Positions 15,920 through 22,140 of a DNA stretch of 64,000 bases are shown in pieces. Position 1 is the stretch's first letter. Each line of letters opens with the position of its first letter. The notes under the pieces were generated by a model. That model did no database searches and was not told the DNA's origin. It was given only the letters and a program-made list of their open reading frames with translations. The stretch comes from CAYULW01 sp964445815 (GTDB taxonomy: Bacteria; Bacteroidota; Bacteroidia; Flavobacteriales_E; Vicingaceae). The translations under genes were made by a program, and so were the position numbers. The stretch lies in the NCBI GenBank assembly GCA_964445815.1, contig CAYULW010000004.1, positions 310,001 to 374,000 of the forward strand, given 5' to 3'.

Positions 15920-16132
15920 TCACTTTTTATCTTTCACCGCACAAGTGCTGATGCCAAATGGAGCATATAAAGGACAGAAACTAATGAAACTGGTTAGAAC
16001 AAAAATAGCACCTAGTACTAATAGCACTATGCCTAGAGTTCCTGTTATGACATCTGTAAAGTAAAGCAGAGCAATAATTGCAGCAATGATGATTCGAATT
16101 GCTTTATCTGCATTTCCCATGTTCTTTTTCAT
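15920..16132 (-). CDS. Small DUF2892 (YgaP-type) membrane protein, copy 2
   Basis: This 70-residue protein has two hydrophobic helices and is clearly a paralogue of the 67-residue protein at 6887-7090. The two share MKKN, the DK.IR start, the block TGTLGIVLL, LVLTSF/FVLTSF and SFC.LYA.FG. The function is unknown. It lies just downstream of a Crp/Fnr-type regulator gene. Between them is a Crp-type palindrome and a promoter-like box, so it is a good candidate direct target of that regulator. A terminator follows. Confidence 0.86.
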   Translation of the reverse strand: MKKNMGNADKAIRIIIAAIIALLYFTDVITGTLGIVLLVLGAIFVLTSFISFCPLYAPFGISTCAVKDKK

Positions 16133-16160
16133 CTTCTTTGTTTTATAGATTAATACCCAA

Positions 16161-16168
16161 CAAAGGTG
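16161..16168 (-). promoter_or_regulatory. Probable -7 box for DUF2892 copy 2
   Basis: On the minus strand these bases read CACCTTTG, seven of eight to TAnnTTTG. A transcript start about six bases downstream (near 16155) would lie about 42 bases from the centre of the palindrome at 16191-16204. That is the spacing expected for a Crp/Fnr activator that overlaps the -35 region. Confidence 0.45.
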
Positions 16169-16190
16169 ACTATCCTTTTTTTACTATGCA

Positions 16191-16204
16191 GTGACTAAAG
16201 TCAC
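16191..16204. promoter_or_regulatory. Crp/Fnr-type palindrome GTGA-N6-TCAC
   Basis: The bases GTGACTAAAGTCAC form a perfect inverted repeat (6-bp arms) that fits the core of a Crp site, GTGA-N6-TCAC. It overlaps the stop codon of the Crp/Fnr-type gene and lies 59 bases upstream of the DUF2892 start. Confidence 0.55.
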
Positions 16205-16824
16205 CAGACATCAATTATTTTAATGCCTTCTGCACTTTGCTCTACTTTGCCCTCTGTTTCCAGTTTCTTAAGTACCCTGCTCACCACTTCGCGAGCTGTT
16301 CCCAATTCATTGGCAATCTGATGATGGCTCATTTTAATGGCTTCATTTCCTGTTAATGCACTTTTCTTATTAAGGTGATCATAAACACGTTTATCCATTT
16401 TGTCTAGTAAGAGGTGGCCAATGGTGTCCAATAGCTCCGTATACCGCAAATTAAATTGATTGTAAAACAGTTCGTTAAAATCCGGATAGGTCTTGAGCCA
16501 ATGAGGAAGGTGTTGCACCGGGACTAAAATGAGTTCAGAATCTTCTTCAGTTGTGGCAAATACCTTACTTGGTGTATTGTGTAAGGCGGCATAAAAGGTC
16601 ATGACACAGCTTTGATTGGGGGCAATGTAATAGAGGAGGAGTTCCTTATCGTTAAACCTGGAATAAACCTTCACCAATCCCTGACTAACGATGGGCAATA
16701 CTTTAACATATTGCTGTTCTCTTAGAATCTCTGTGCCTTTGGGTATGGTTTTGACCGTTGATTCTTTCAGTATTTGATCAAGCAATTCGGGTTTTAAAAA
16801 GGAGAGTAGCTCTTTATTCAACAT
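16201..16824 (-). CDS. Crp/Fnr-family transcription regulator
   Basis: This 207-residue protein has an N-terminal cyclic-nucleotide-binding-type barrel (about residues 18-120, with LPIVSQGLVKVYSRF and LLLYYIAPNQSC) and a C-terminal winged helix. The recognition helix lies in SHHQIANELGTAREVVSRVL (about 166-185). There is no Fnr-like N-terminal cysteine cluster, so an Fe-S oxygen sensor is unlikely. It is the last gene of an NTF2-cupin-SRPBCC-regulator run and overlaps the SRPBCC gene by 11 bases. A Crp-type palindrome at its own 3' end suggests control of the next gene. Confidence 0.93.
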   Translation of the reverse strand: MLNKELLSFLKPELLDQILKESTVKTIPKGTEILREQQYVKVLPIVSQGLVKVYSRFNDKELLLYYIAPNQSCVMTFYAALHNTPSKVFATTEEDSELILVPVQHLPHWLKTYPDFNELFYNQFNLRYTELLDTIGHLLLDKMDKRVYDHLNKKSALTGNEAIKMSHHQIANELGTAREVVSRVLKKLETEGKVEQSAEGIKIIDVW

Positions 16825-17266
16825 CTTGACTTTCGATTAACAATTTTGCTCTCCCCATGCTTTTTTGAGTGTCTTTTAAAAGCAGGTATTTCATGATGCG
16901 TCCAAACAGTAAGAATATGGTCGCGTTCTTAAATTCAATGGAGTTGGTCTGTACCCATGTTGTCATGCCCTTCTCTTCGGAGTATTTCCATGATCCGCCA
17001 CCACCTTTTATAAGCAGTGATTTGGTCTCGCTCATTTTTAAGCTCGTTTTATTTGGCCGGTCGCAGAGTTTGTAAATGAGTCGTGTTTGTATTCCGCCTT
17101 TCATTCTGAGCCAAATGGACTTTTCAGGTCGCTTTGCCAATACTTTGAAATCAAGAATCGATTGGTCCCACAACTGTCGCTTACTAAAGTCTTGTGTAAA
17201 AGCCCAGACCACCTCTCTGGGTGAATGGATGAGGATACTGGATTGAACGGTAATTAGTTTTCTCAT
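16814..17266 (-). CDS. SRPBCC-family protein
   Basis: This 150-residue START/polyketide-cyclase-like protein opens TVQSSILIHSPREVVWAFTQ, with a cavity-lining strand series (RLIYKLCDRPNKTSLKMSE, then WKYSEEKGMTTWVQTN) and a C-terminal helix. It lies 3 bases after the cupin gene and overlaps the start of the Crp/Fnr-type gene. It may bind a hydrophobic ligand. No catalytic function can be assigned. Confidence 0.8.
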   Translation of the reverse strand: MRKLITVQSSILIHSPREVVWAFTQDFSKRQLWDQSILDFKVLAKRPEKSIWLRMKGGIQTRLIYKLCDRPNKTSLKMSETKSLLIKGGGGSWKYSEEKGMTTWVQTNSIEFKNATIFLLFGRIMKYLLLKDTQKSMGRAKLLIESQDVE

Positions 17267-17269
17267 GGT

Positions 17270-17800
17270 TTATTGGTATCCAAACAAACGCGCTGTCTTT
17301 GCGCCCAGGCGAAAGATGACTTTTTGTAAGCCCCAAGGTAAGAAACTAAAATAAGCATCAAAATAATCCATAAGAATTAATGTGTAAAATAGATTGTATG
17401 GAATATTTCTCTTGTTGATCTTTCCTTCCTTAGACAGTTGACAAGTGAGTCTAAACCCTTTCTCAATATTGATGGGTGGGTAGATTTCGGCTATAAACTT
17501 TACTTCTTGGTTTTGTGTATTCCAAAAAGAATGGAGAGTGAATTTTTCAACCGTAACCTTAGCATCACCAGGTTTTAGCACATATTGCTTGTCTCCGGCG
17601 GTAAGATGAAGTTCACCTTCTATGACTTTAAAGGTTTCAGTTTGATAGGGGTGAAAGTGCCGTGGTGCTTTTGCCCATGAGGATTTTGGTGCCAAAGTCA
17701 TAATAAACTCAGAAATGCGACCGGAAGTTCCTTGTTCTGTTTGTAGGAACTCATAAGTGTCTCCCGTGGCATAATTTTTTATTATTTCTCTTTCCATCAT
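17270..17800 (-). CDS. Cupin-domain protein
   Basis: This 176-residue protein has one cupin domain: PRHFHPYQTETFKVIEGELH (about 62-81) with histidine and glutamate metal ligands, then GDAKVTVEKFTLHSFWN. A C-terminal segment of about 70 mostly hydrophobic and aromatic residues (NLFYTLILMDYFDAYFSFLP) may associate with the membrane. Its start overlaps the stop of the NTF2-like gene as ATGA. The enzymatic role is unknown. Confidence 0.83.
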   Translation of the reverse strand: MMEREIIKNYATGDTYEFLQTEQGTSGRISEFIMTLAPKSSWAKAPRHFHPYQTETFKVIEGELHLTAGDKQYVLKPGDAKVTVEKFTLHSFWNTQNQEVKFIAEIYPPINIEKGFRLTCQLSKEGKINKRNIPYNLFYTLILMDYFDAYFSFLPWGLQKVIFRLGAKTARLFGYQ

Positions 17801-18156
17801 TCTGTAGTGACGGGCAAATTGTGTAGTTCTAAAAAAGAGAGTTTATCCCAATAGCCGCGTTGGAATTGTATTCGATCATCAATGATCTGAAAAAATCCGC
17901 AGCCTCTCAAACCCAATGGGTCTTTCCATTCCAGTATGGCCCAATTGCCATCTTCAAAAAGGTTTTCGGGAATGCAGGTCATTTCGGCTTTGCTAAATTC
18001 CGTTTCAAACATTTTCTTGATGGCAGCCTTTCCTTTGATTGGTTTATTGGCCACCTGATGATTAATGGCATCCGAATGGTAGAGTTCGGCAAGTTGTTTT
18101 GCATCACCTTGATTAAAAAGCTCTATCCACTTTAAAAGTACTTCTTTTGGAGTCAT
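17797..18156 (-). CDS. NTF2-like/SnoaL-type protein
   Basis: This 119-residue protein has the cone-shaped NTF2 fold pattern: WIELFNQGDAKQLAELYHSD at the start, a central KGKAAIKKMFETEF and strands ending in FFQIIDDRIQFQRGYWD. Members include SnoaL cyclases, ketosteroid isomerases and many unassigned proteins. It is the first gene of the four-gene unit that ends with the Crp/Fnr-type regulator. Confidence 0.82.
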   Translation of the reverse strand: MTPKEVLLKWIELFNQGDAKQLAELYHSDAINHQVANKPIKGKAAIKKMFETEFSKAEMTCIPENLFEDGNWAILEWKDPLGLRGCGFFQIIDDRIQFQRGYWDKLSFLELHNLPVTTE

Positions 18157-18269
18157 GTCAATAAACTATTTTGATGGGGTATCACCTTTTACCGAAAGGA
18201 GCTTTGTTTCATTTTTACTTTAAGCTAAGGTAGCAAAGTTCACAAGTCAGATAAAATGAGACAATGTGT

Positions 18270-18773
18270 TTAATTCAGTTTGAACAGGTAAATCCAATAG
18301 GTCTTTCCCAGATACTGGAATTCTTTTGTTTTTACAAAGCCCTTTTTTTCATAAATCGATCTCGCAGAATCCATGAATTCTGAAGTGTGAAGCGCAATGT
18401 ACTGCTCATTTGTCTTTTTTGCATGCTCCATGCATAAATCGGTTAAGGTTTTCCCAATTCCTTTTCCTCTGTGTTGGGTATTTACACCCAAAAAACGAAT
18501 ATAACTCCAATTGCTTTTGAACAGTTTGGTAGGGTTTCCGCTTGGGACCAGATAGATCATCCCAATGATCTCTGACTGCTTCTCACAAATGTAAACCGCA
18601 CTTTGTTTGATCAGTTGGCTTAGTCCGATATCGCTATTCAGAAAGGCATTCATCTTGGTCCAATTTTCTGCATCCAGAACCTGCGAAAACTCAGCATAGG
18701 ATTCTTTTCCCAGAGATTTGAGTTGATCAAAATCAGATAAATCGGCTTTCCTGTATTTTAAATCTGTTGTCAA
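18270..18773 (-). CDS. GNAT-family N-acetyltransferase
   Basis: This 167-residue acetyl-CoA-dependent acetyltransferase has the acetyl-CoA motif A, LGVNTQHRGKGIGKTLTDLC (Q/RxxGxG as HRGKGIGK), followed by EHAKKTNEQYIALHTSE and IYEKKGFVKTKEF. The substrate is unknown. The start is TTG at 18773-18771; no upstream ATG is in frame, and a purine-rich GGAAGGTG lies about 14 bases before it. It was probably next to the LOG gene before the 18.8-20.5 kb unit was inserted. Confidence 0.87.
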   Translation of the reverse strand: MTTDLKYRKADLSDFDQLKSLGKESYAEFSQVLDAENWTKMNAFLNSDIGLSQLIKQSAVYICEKQSEIIGMIYLVPSGNPTKLFKSNWSYIRFLGVNTQHRGKGIGKTLTDLCMEHAKKTNEQYIALHTSEFMDSARSIYEKKGFVKTKEFQYLGKTYWIYLFKLN

Positions 18774-18823
18774 TTTTGCTTACACCTTCCATGGTTGATC
18801 TAAACGACACCATTTTATATCAG

Positions 18824-18842
18824 GTAAAGCTACAAAATCTCA
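18824..18842. repeat. Left 19-bp direct repeat of the inserted unit
   Basis: The bases GTAAAGCTACAAAATCTCA recur with one mismatch at 20502-20520. They lie 51 bases upstream of the GNAT start codon. Confidence 0.75.
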
Positions 18843-19001
18843 AGACGCAATGGCTTAGCCAAATTTCAACTTTAGGATTACTCCCTCACTAGTTTTATGG
18901 TACGTTGACTCTTGGCTGTTTGAAGTGTTAGGAAAAGAGAACGGTTTGCAAATGGCTTATGGCTGTTTTTCTTAGGTGAAATGGTTGCGCCATTTTATTT
19001 A
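18843..19001. other. Palindrome-rich spacer at the left end of the inserted unit
   Basis: No coding potential was seen here. It includes the hairpin TGGCTTAGCCA at 18851-18861, an ACGTT stretch near 18903 and a GGTTGCGCC stretch near 18982. These resemble, loosely, the other spacer of this unit at 19591-19680. It may be a worn cassette boundary. Confidence 0.3.
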
Positions 19002-19571
19002 CTACATGTTATCGTTACTTCTTTTTCTGTAGTTATATTCTTTAGTCACTAAAGTAATCATGCCGGTTTGATAATATTCATTATAGATTTCAGGTAACCA
19101 GTGTAAAAAGTAATCTGATTTATCCATGAATATTTCGAACCATTCTTTCATGTTTTTAACTTCAATTTCTCCTTTGTTGTTGAGTATATTCAAAGAGTGT
19201 TGAATTTCTATTACCGAATCCTCTTGATTTTTACTTTCAATACTTTCATAATGCAAAGCATGAGCAAAACCATTTCTGATATTAGCAAGCTGCATAAGAC
19301 GTGAAAATTCATCTTCATCAATAATAGATAGGCTTCGCATTACCTTTACTTTTGATCCGAACCCTATAATTGACCCATTCATTAATACCTGAAAAAATTG
19401 ACCTTTTTTATTTTCATTAGGTTCAAAATACCCCATTAATATTTTAGCACAATAGTCTTCAAATTGATTGATAGTCACGATTACATAAGATCGCATTTCT
19501 AAAGTGTTAATATTTAATTTATCACTCAATTTTACACTAACTCTTTTATCAATGACTTTTGGTGTTTTCAT
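19002..19571 (-). CDS. HEPN-like alpha-helical protein (RNxxxH motif), accessory
   Basis: This 189-residue protein is largely helical by eye. The segment LANIRNGFAHAL contains Arg99-x4-His104, the RNxxxH signature of HEPN-fold and MltR-like proteins. In some families that motif is a ribonuclease active site. The rest (YVIVTINQFEDYCAKILMGY; EWFEIFMDKSDYFLHWL) is compatible with a HEPN-like four-helix bundle. It has no signal peptide. It lies in the inserted unit, so a toxin or defence role is possible but is an inference; HEPN folds also occur in non-catalytic proteins. Confidence 0.5.
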   Translation of the reverse strand: MKTPKVIDKRVSVKLSDKLNINTLEMRSYVIVTINQFEDYCAKILMGYFEPNENKKGQFFQVLMNGSIIGFGSKVKVMRSLSIIDEDEFSRLMQLANIRNGFAHALHYESIESKNQEDSVIEIQHSLNILNNKGEIEVKNMKEWFEIFMDKSDYFLHWLPEIYNEYYQTGMITLVTKEYNYRKRSNDNM

Positions 19572-19590
19572 TTTTCAGGGTATAATTTCA

Positions 19591-19680
19591 CATTAACGTT
19601 AACGTTTTGGCTATGAAATGTAGCCAAAACATTTATTTAAACTAGCCTTCGCTATTTTTTATAGCCCTTGTTGGCAAATC
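19591..19680 (-). repeat. attC-like hairpin spacer between the two accessory genes
   Basis: This spacer of about 90 bases contains a perfect 10-bp hairpin (GTTTTGGCTA at 19604-19613, 7-base loop, TAGCCAAAAC at 19621-19630). A second stem, GCTAT / ATAGC, is at 19651-19665, and the palindromic TTAACGTTAACGTT lies at its left. The right end, GTTGGCAAA at 19670-19678, is repeated in inverse orientation beyond the next gene. The layout recalls integron cassette sites, but the core does not match the canonical attC consensus. Confidence 0.4.
19670..19678 (+). repeat. Left arm of the 9-bp inverted repeat around the solute-binding gene
   Basis: The bases GTTGGCAAA are the exact reverse complement of TTTGCCAAC at 20457-20465. 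The two arms bracket the gene at 19684-20445, six bases outside its stop and twelve outside its start. Confidence 0.6.
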
Positions 19681-19683
19681 GTT

Positions 19684-20445
19684 TTATTCATCAAAACCTC
19701 TTGTAAGGTTTAATAACTCACCTGATTCATTAAGTTTTTGAATTGCTGAATTTATATCAGTTAGAAGTTGAGTATTACCCTTTCTAACTGCTATTCCAAA
19801 AGGTTCTTTTGTGTATTTGTCTTTTAATAATTTATACTGGCTTGAGTTGCTTACTAAATTTTTTAAATGAGTTCTGTCGGCCAAGTATGCATCTATTCTT
19901 CCAAATCTTAATAATTCTTCAGGACTTAGTTGGTTTGAGTATTTTGTATAATCGTAAATATTGGAATCAGCAAGGTTTTCTAAAGCCCAAGTATGAGCTG
20001 TTGTATAATCTACGGCAAAAACTCTAGCATTATTCAAGTCTTCTCGATCGTTAATTTCAGATTCTTTCATAACAAGAGCACTAACACCATCAAAATAGTA
20101 AGGGTCAGAAAAATCAACTAATTTCTCTCGTTCTGAATTGATAGTTATTGATCTGATAGAAATATCCGCTACACTATCAAGAATTGCATCGATTCTAACA
20201 TCGCCATTTTTTTGGTAATTATAATTAGGTACATATATGTAATCATATCCCGCTACCTCTAAAATTCTTTCAATTATTGCTGGTTCAACACCTGTCGGTT
20301 TTGGTGCTCCTAGCTTCCATTCATAGCTAGGAAGATATGTTGCTTCAGGCCAAGCAATAAATATCTTAACCTCACCCTTCTTCAAGCCACAACTATAAGT
20401 GCTTATCAAAGCTGTTATAACTAATAATTGTAAAATTCTCTTCAT
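19684..20445 (-). CDS. Orphan periplasmic solute-binding lipoprotein (SBP family 3 type)
   Basis: This 253-residue protein has a lipoprotein signal (lipobox ending in ISTYSC, Cys19). The body resembles amino-acid-binding proteins of ABC transporters: LVDFSDPYYFDGVSALVMKE, DYTTAHTWALENLA and EPFGIAVRKGNTQLLTDIN. No permease or ATPase lies nearby, so it may be a stand-alone sensor or binding protein, or it may use a transporter encoded elsewhere. It sits inside the inserted unit, with a 9-bp inverted repeat on either side. It is AT-rich relative to the genes to its right. Confidence 0.78.
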   Translation of the reverse strand: MKRILQLLVITALISTYSCGLKKGEVKIFIAWPEATYLPSYEWKLGAPKPTGVEPAIIERILEVAGYDYIYVPNYNYQKNGDVRIDAILDSVADISIRSITINSEREKLVDFSDPYYFDGVSALVMKESEINDREDLNNARVFAVDYTTAHTWALENLADSNIYDYTKYSNQLSPEELLRFGRIDAYLADRTHLKNLVSNSSQYKLLKDKYTKEPFGIAVRKGNTQLLTDINSAIQKLNESGELLNLTRGFDE

Positions 20446-20456
20446 ATAATTTAATG

Positions 20457-20465
20457 TTTGCCAAC
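20457..20465 (+). repeat. Right arm of the 9-bp inverted repeat around the solute-binding gene
   Basis: The bases TTTGCCAAC are the exact inverse of GTTGGCAAA at 19670-19678. This is expected if the gene were a cassette whose two boundary boxes pair with each other. Confidence 0.6.
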
Positions 20466-20470
20466 GTCAG

Positions 20471-20492
20471 AATAAACGGAATTCCGTTTATT
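20471..20492. repeat. Perfect 22-bp palindrome
   Basis: The 22 bases are perfectly self-complementary around a central GAATTC, with 11-bp arms (AATAAACGGAA on the left) and no loop. They lie 6-27 bases right of the inverted-repeat arm, just inside the right direct repeat. Confidence 0.7.
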
Positions 20493-20501
20493 TCTACTTT
20501 A

Positions 20502-20520
20502 GTAAAACTACAAAATCTCA
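20502..20520. repeat. Right 19-bp direct repeat of the inserted unit
   Basis: The bases GTAAAACTACAAAATCTCA differ from the left copy at 18824-18842 by one base. The last three bases are the stop codon of the LOG gene on the minus strand, so the repeat marks the 3' end of that gene. Confidence 0.75.
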
Positions 20521-21105
20521 GGAATTACCTGCCTTCAGCCAGGCCTCCACTTCAGGTGCTTGGTAGGCTTCCAGTTCTTGAAACAAGGTCTCCAGATCAT
20601 TGGCATGAATCAGCATTTGGTGGTGCTGAGGCCGAAGTAAACCTTCGTTTTTCATCAAATCCAATTGTTGAATGAGGTGATCGTAAAAACCATTCACGTT
20701 AAAAATGGCGGAAGGTTTGTGGTGCAAGCCCAGTTGCGCCCAGGTGAGCATTTCAAAACATTCTTCTAGCGTACCGTAACCACCGGGCAGAGTAATGCAG
20801 GCATCGGAGAGTTCATGCATTTTCAGTTTGCGTTCGTGCATGGAGTCCACATAGATCAAGTCAGTGAGTTGGAGGTGGGCGATCTCTCTTTTGTTTAAAA
20901 AGTGGGGGAGGACCCCGATCACTTCAGCACCATGCTCTAATGCGCCTTGCGCCACCGCGCCCATGCAACCGATGCTCGCTCCGCCATAGACCAAACGGAT
21001 GCCTTTTTCAGCGAGGTATTGCCCCAAGGCATAGGCCTGTTGGGTATAAATGGAATCTTTTCCCTCCGAGGAGGCACAAAACACAGCGATGCTCTTGTAT
21101 TTCAT
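20518..21105 (-). CDS. LOG-family protein (cytokinin riboside 5'-monophosphate phosphoribohydrolase-like)
   Basis: This 195-residue Rossmann-type protein has the LOG signature PGGYGTLEE (107-115). Catalytic ERK residues lie upstream (Arg92-Lys93 in HERKLKMHE), and the GGASIGCMGA loop is at 41-50. Family members hydrolyse nucleoside monophosphates to a base and ribose 5-phosphate. The true bacterial substrate is often unclear. It directly follows the glycosyltransferase gene with no gap. Its stop codon overlaps the direct repeat of the inserted unit. Base composition is visibly richer in G+C than the regions to its left. Confidence 0.9.
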   Translation of the reverse strand: MKYKSIAVFCASSEGKDSIYTQQAYALGQYLAEKGIRLVYGGASIGCMGAVAQGALEHGAEVIGVLPHFLNKREIAHLQLTDLIYVDSMHERKLKMHELSDACITLPGGYGTLEECFEMLTWAQLGLHHKPSAIFNVNGFYDHLIQQLDLMKNEGLLRPQHHQMLIHANDLETLFQELEAYQAPEVEAWLKAGNS

Positions 21106-22140
21106 TTATCTGAAAAAATAATAGTCCTCACTTTCCTTTAAGTTCAGTTGCTGCAAAAATGCGATTATTTCTTGTTTGGCATGGCGTTGTGCCACAGTAA
21201 TGATGATCTGCGGTCGATTAAACGTCGCAATGTGTTCGTAATAGGCCAAAGTTTCATCGTAAATGGAATGGCCGGTTTTCTTGACATTATTACTCACCCA
21301 GTGAAATTTTTCCTGCCGTTTTTGAAGCAGTTTAGCCATTTGTTTGCCTTTGGTGCCTGCGCCCCAAATCACCAATGGGCGATCAGGGTCTCTGTCCTGT
21401 TCAAAAAAGTAATGCAGTTTAAGGTCAAAAAAGGAGACACTGGCATAATGTTCATGATTGCGGCTGGTTCTGTCGGCATGGTCTCTCCACAGGTGCAAGA
21501 CCTCCGGATTAGAAATCACTTTTAGACCGTATTTGTAAAAACGGAAGACCAGATCATAGTCCTCCGGATAGCGATTCGGTTGGAAGGCTTCACAGCGATC
21601 CAAGTCCGATCTGGAGATGAGCCAACAGGGGGAAGCAATCACACATTCCTTGTAAATGTCCTGCCAATGGCTTTCAGTGTCGATCAAGTTATTTAACCAT
21701 AATTCATACTTTAAATAACCATCACTAACCAATTGGTTTGCAAAATATTTTACTTTACCTGTGCTTAAGTGCTTGTTGCCATATTTTAAGAGAGAATTCA
21801 GCAAAACATCCAATTTGTTTTCGGGCATCAGATCGTCAGCATCCATACGGTGAATGTAGTCGCCCTTGCTTTTTTCATAGGCCAGTCGAAGGGCGGAAAT
21901 AATGCCTTTTTCTGTGTTTTGAAAAGGTTTAAACCTTGGGTCTCTGTTAGAGAATTGAGCCATGATCTGAGCGGAGCTGTCAGTGGAAAAATCATCCACC
22001 ATCAGGCATTCCCAGTTGGAATACGATTGATTGACTATGCTGTTCAAGCACTCTTCCAGAAAAGGCGCAGCATTGTAAACCGGCATCAGTATGCTGATCA
22101 AGGGTTTCAATCCAAGCGGTGCAATTGATGAGTGCTCCAA
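21106..22140 (-). CDS. Family 2 glycosyltransferase with C-terminal Rossmann-like domain
   Basis: This 344-residue protein begins with a GT-A domain: LISILMPVYNAAPFLEECLN (14-33), VDDFSTDSS, and the metal-binding DADD (100-103). After about residue 255 a second part starts PLVIWGAGTKGKQMAKLL, a nucleotide-binding GxGxxG pattern, and runs to the end. The start is TTG at 22140, overlapping the ABM gene by 34 bases. The sugar donor and acceptor are unknown. The C-terminal half resembles domains that modify or sense nucleotide-linked intermediates. Confidence 0.85.
   Translation of the reverse strand: MEHSSIAPLGLKPLISILMPVYNAAPFLEECLNSIVNQSYSNWECLMVDDFSTDSSAQIMAQFSNRDPRFKPFQNTEKGIISALRLAYEKSKGDYIHRMDADDLMPENKLDVLLNSLLKYGNKHLSTGKVKYFANQLVSDGYLKYELWLNNLIDTESHWQDIYKECVIASPCWLISRSDLDRCEAFQPNRYPEDYDLVFRFYKYGLKVISNPEVLHLWRDHADRTSRNHEHYASVSFFDLKLHYFFEQDRDPDRPLVIWGAGTKGKQMAKLLQKRQEKFHWVSNNVKKTGHSIYDETLAYYEHIATFNRPQIIITVAQRHAKQEIIAFLQQLNLKESEDYYFFR

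Larger units (their letters stand above)
18824..20520. mobile_element. Putative inserted accessory unit (about 1.66 kb)
   Basis: A segment between the LOG and GNAT genes is bounded by a 19-bp direct repeat (one mismatch). The right copy overlaps the LOG stop codon. Inside are two AT-rich genes unrelated to their neighbours, each separated by palindrome-rich spacer of about 70-220 bases. No integrase, transposase or recombinase is encoded, so movement must have been in trans or is ancient. Joining the outer flanks would place LOG and GNAT about 70 bases apart on one strand, a normal layout for this genome. Confidence 0.55.
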
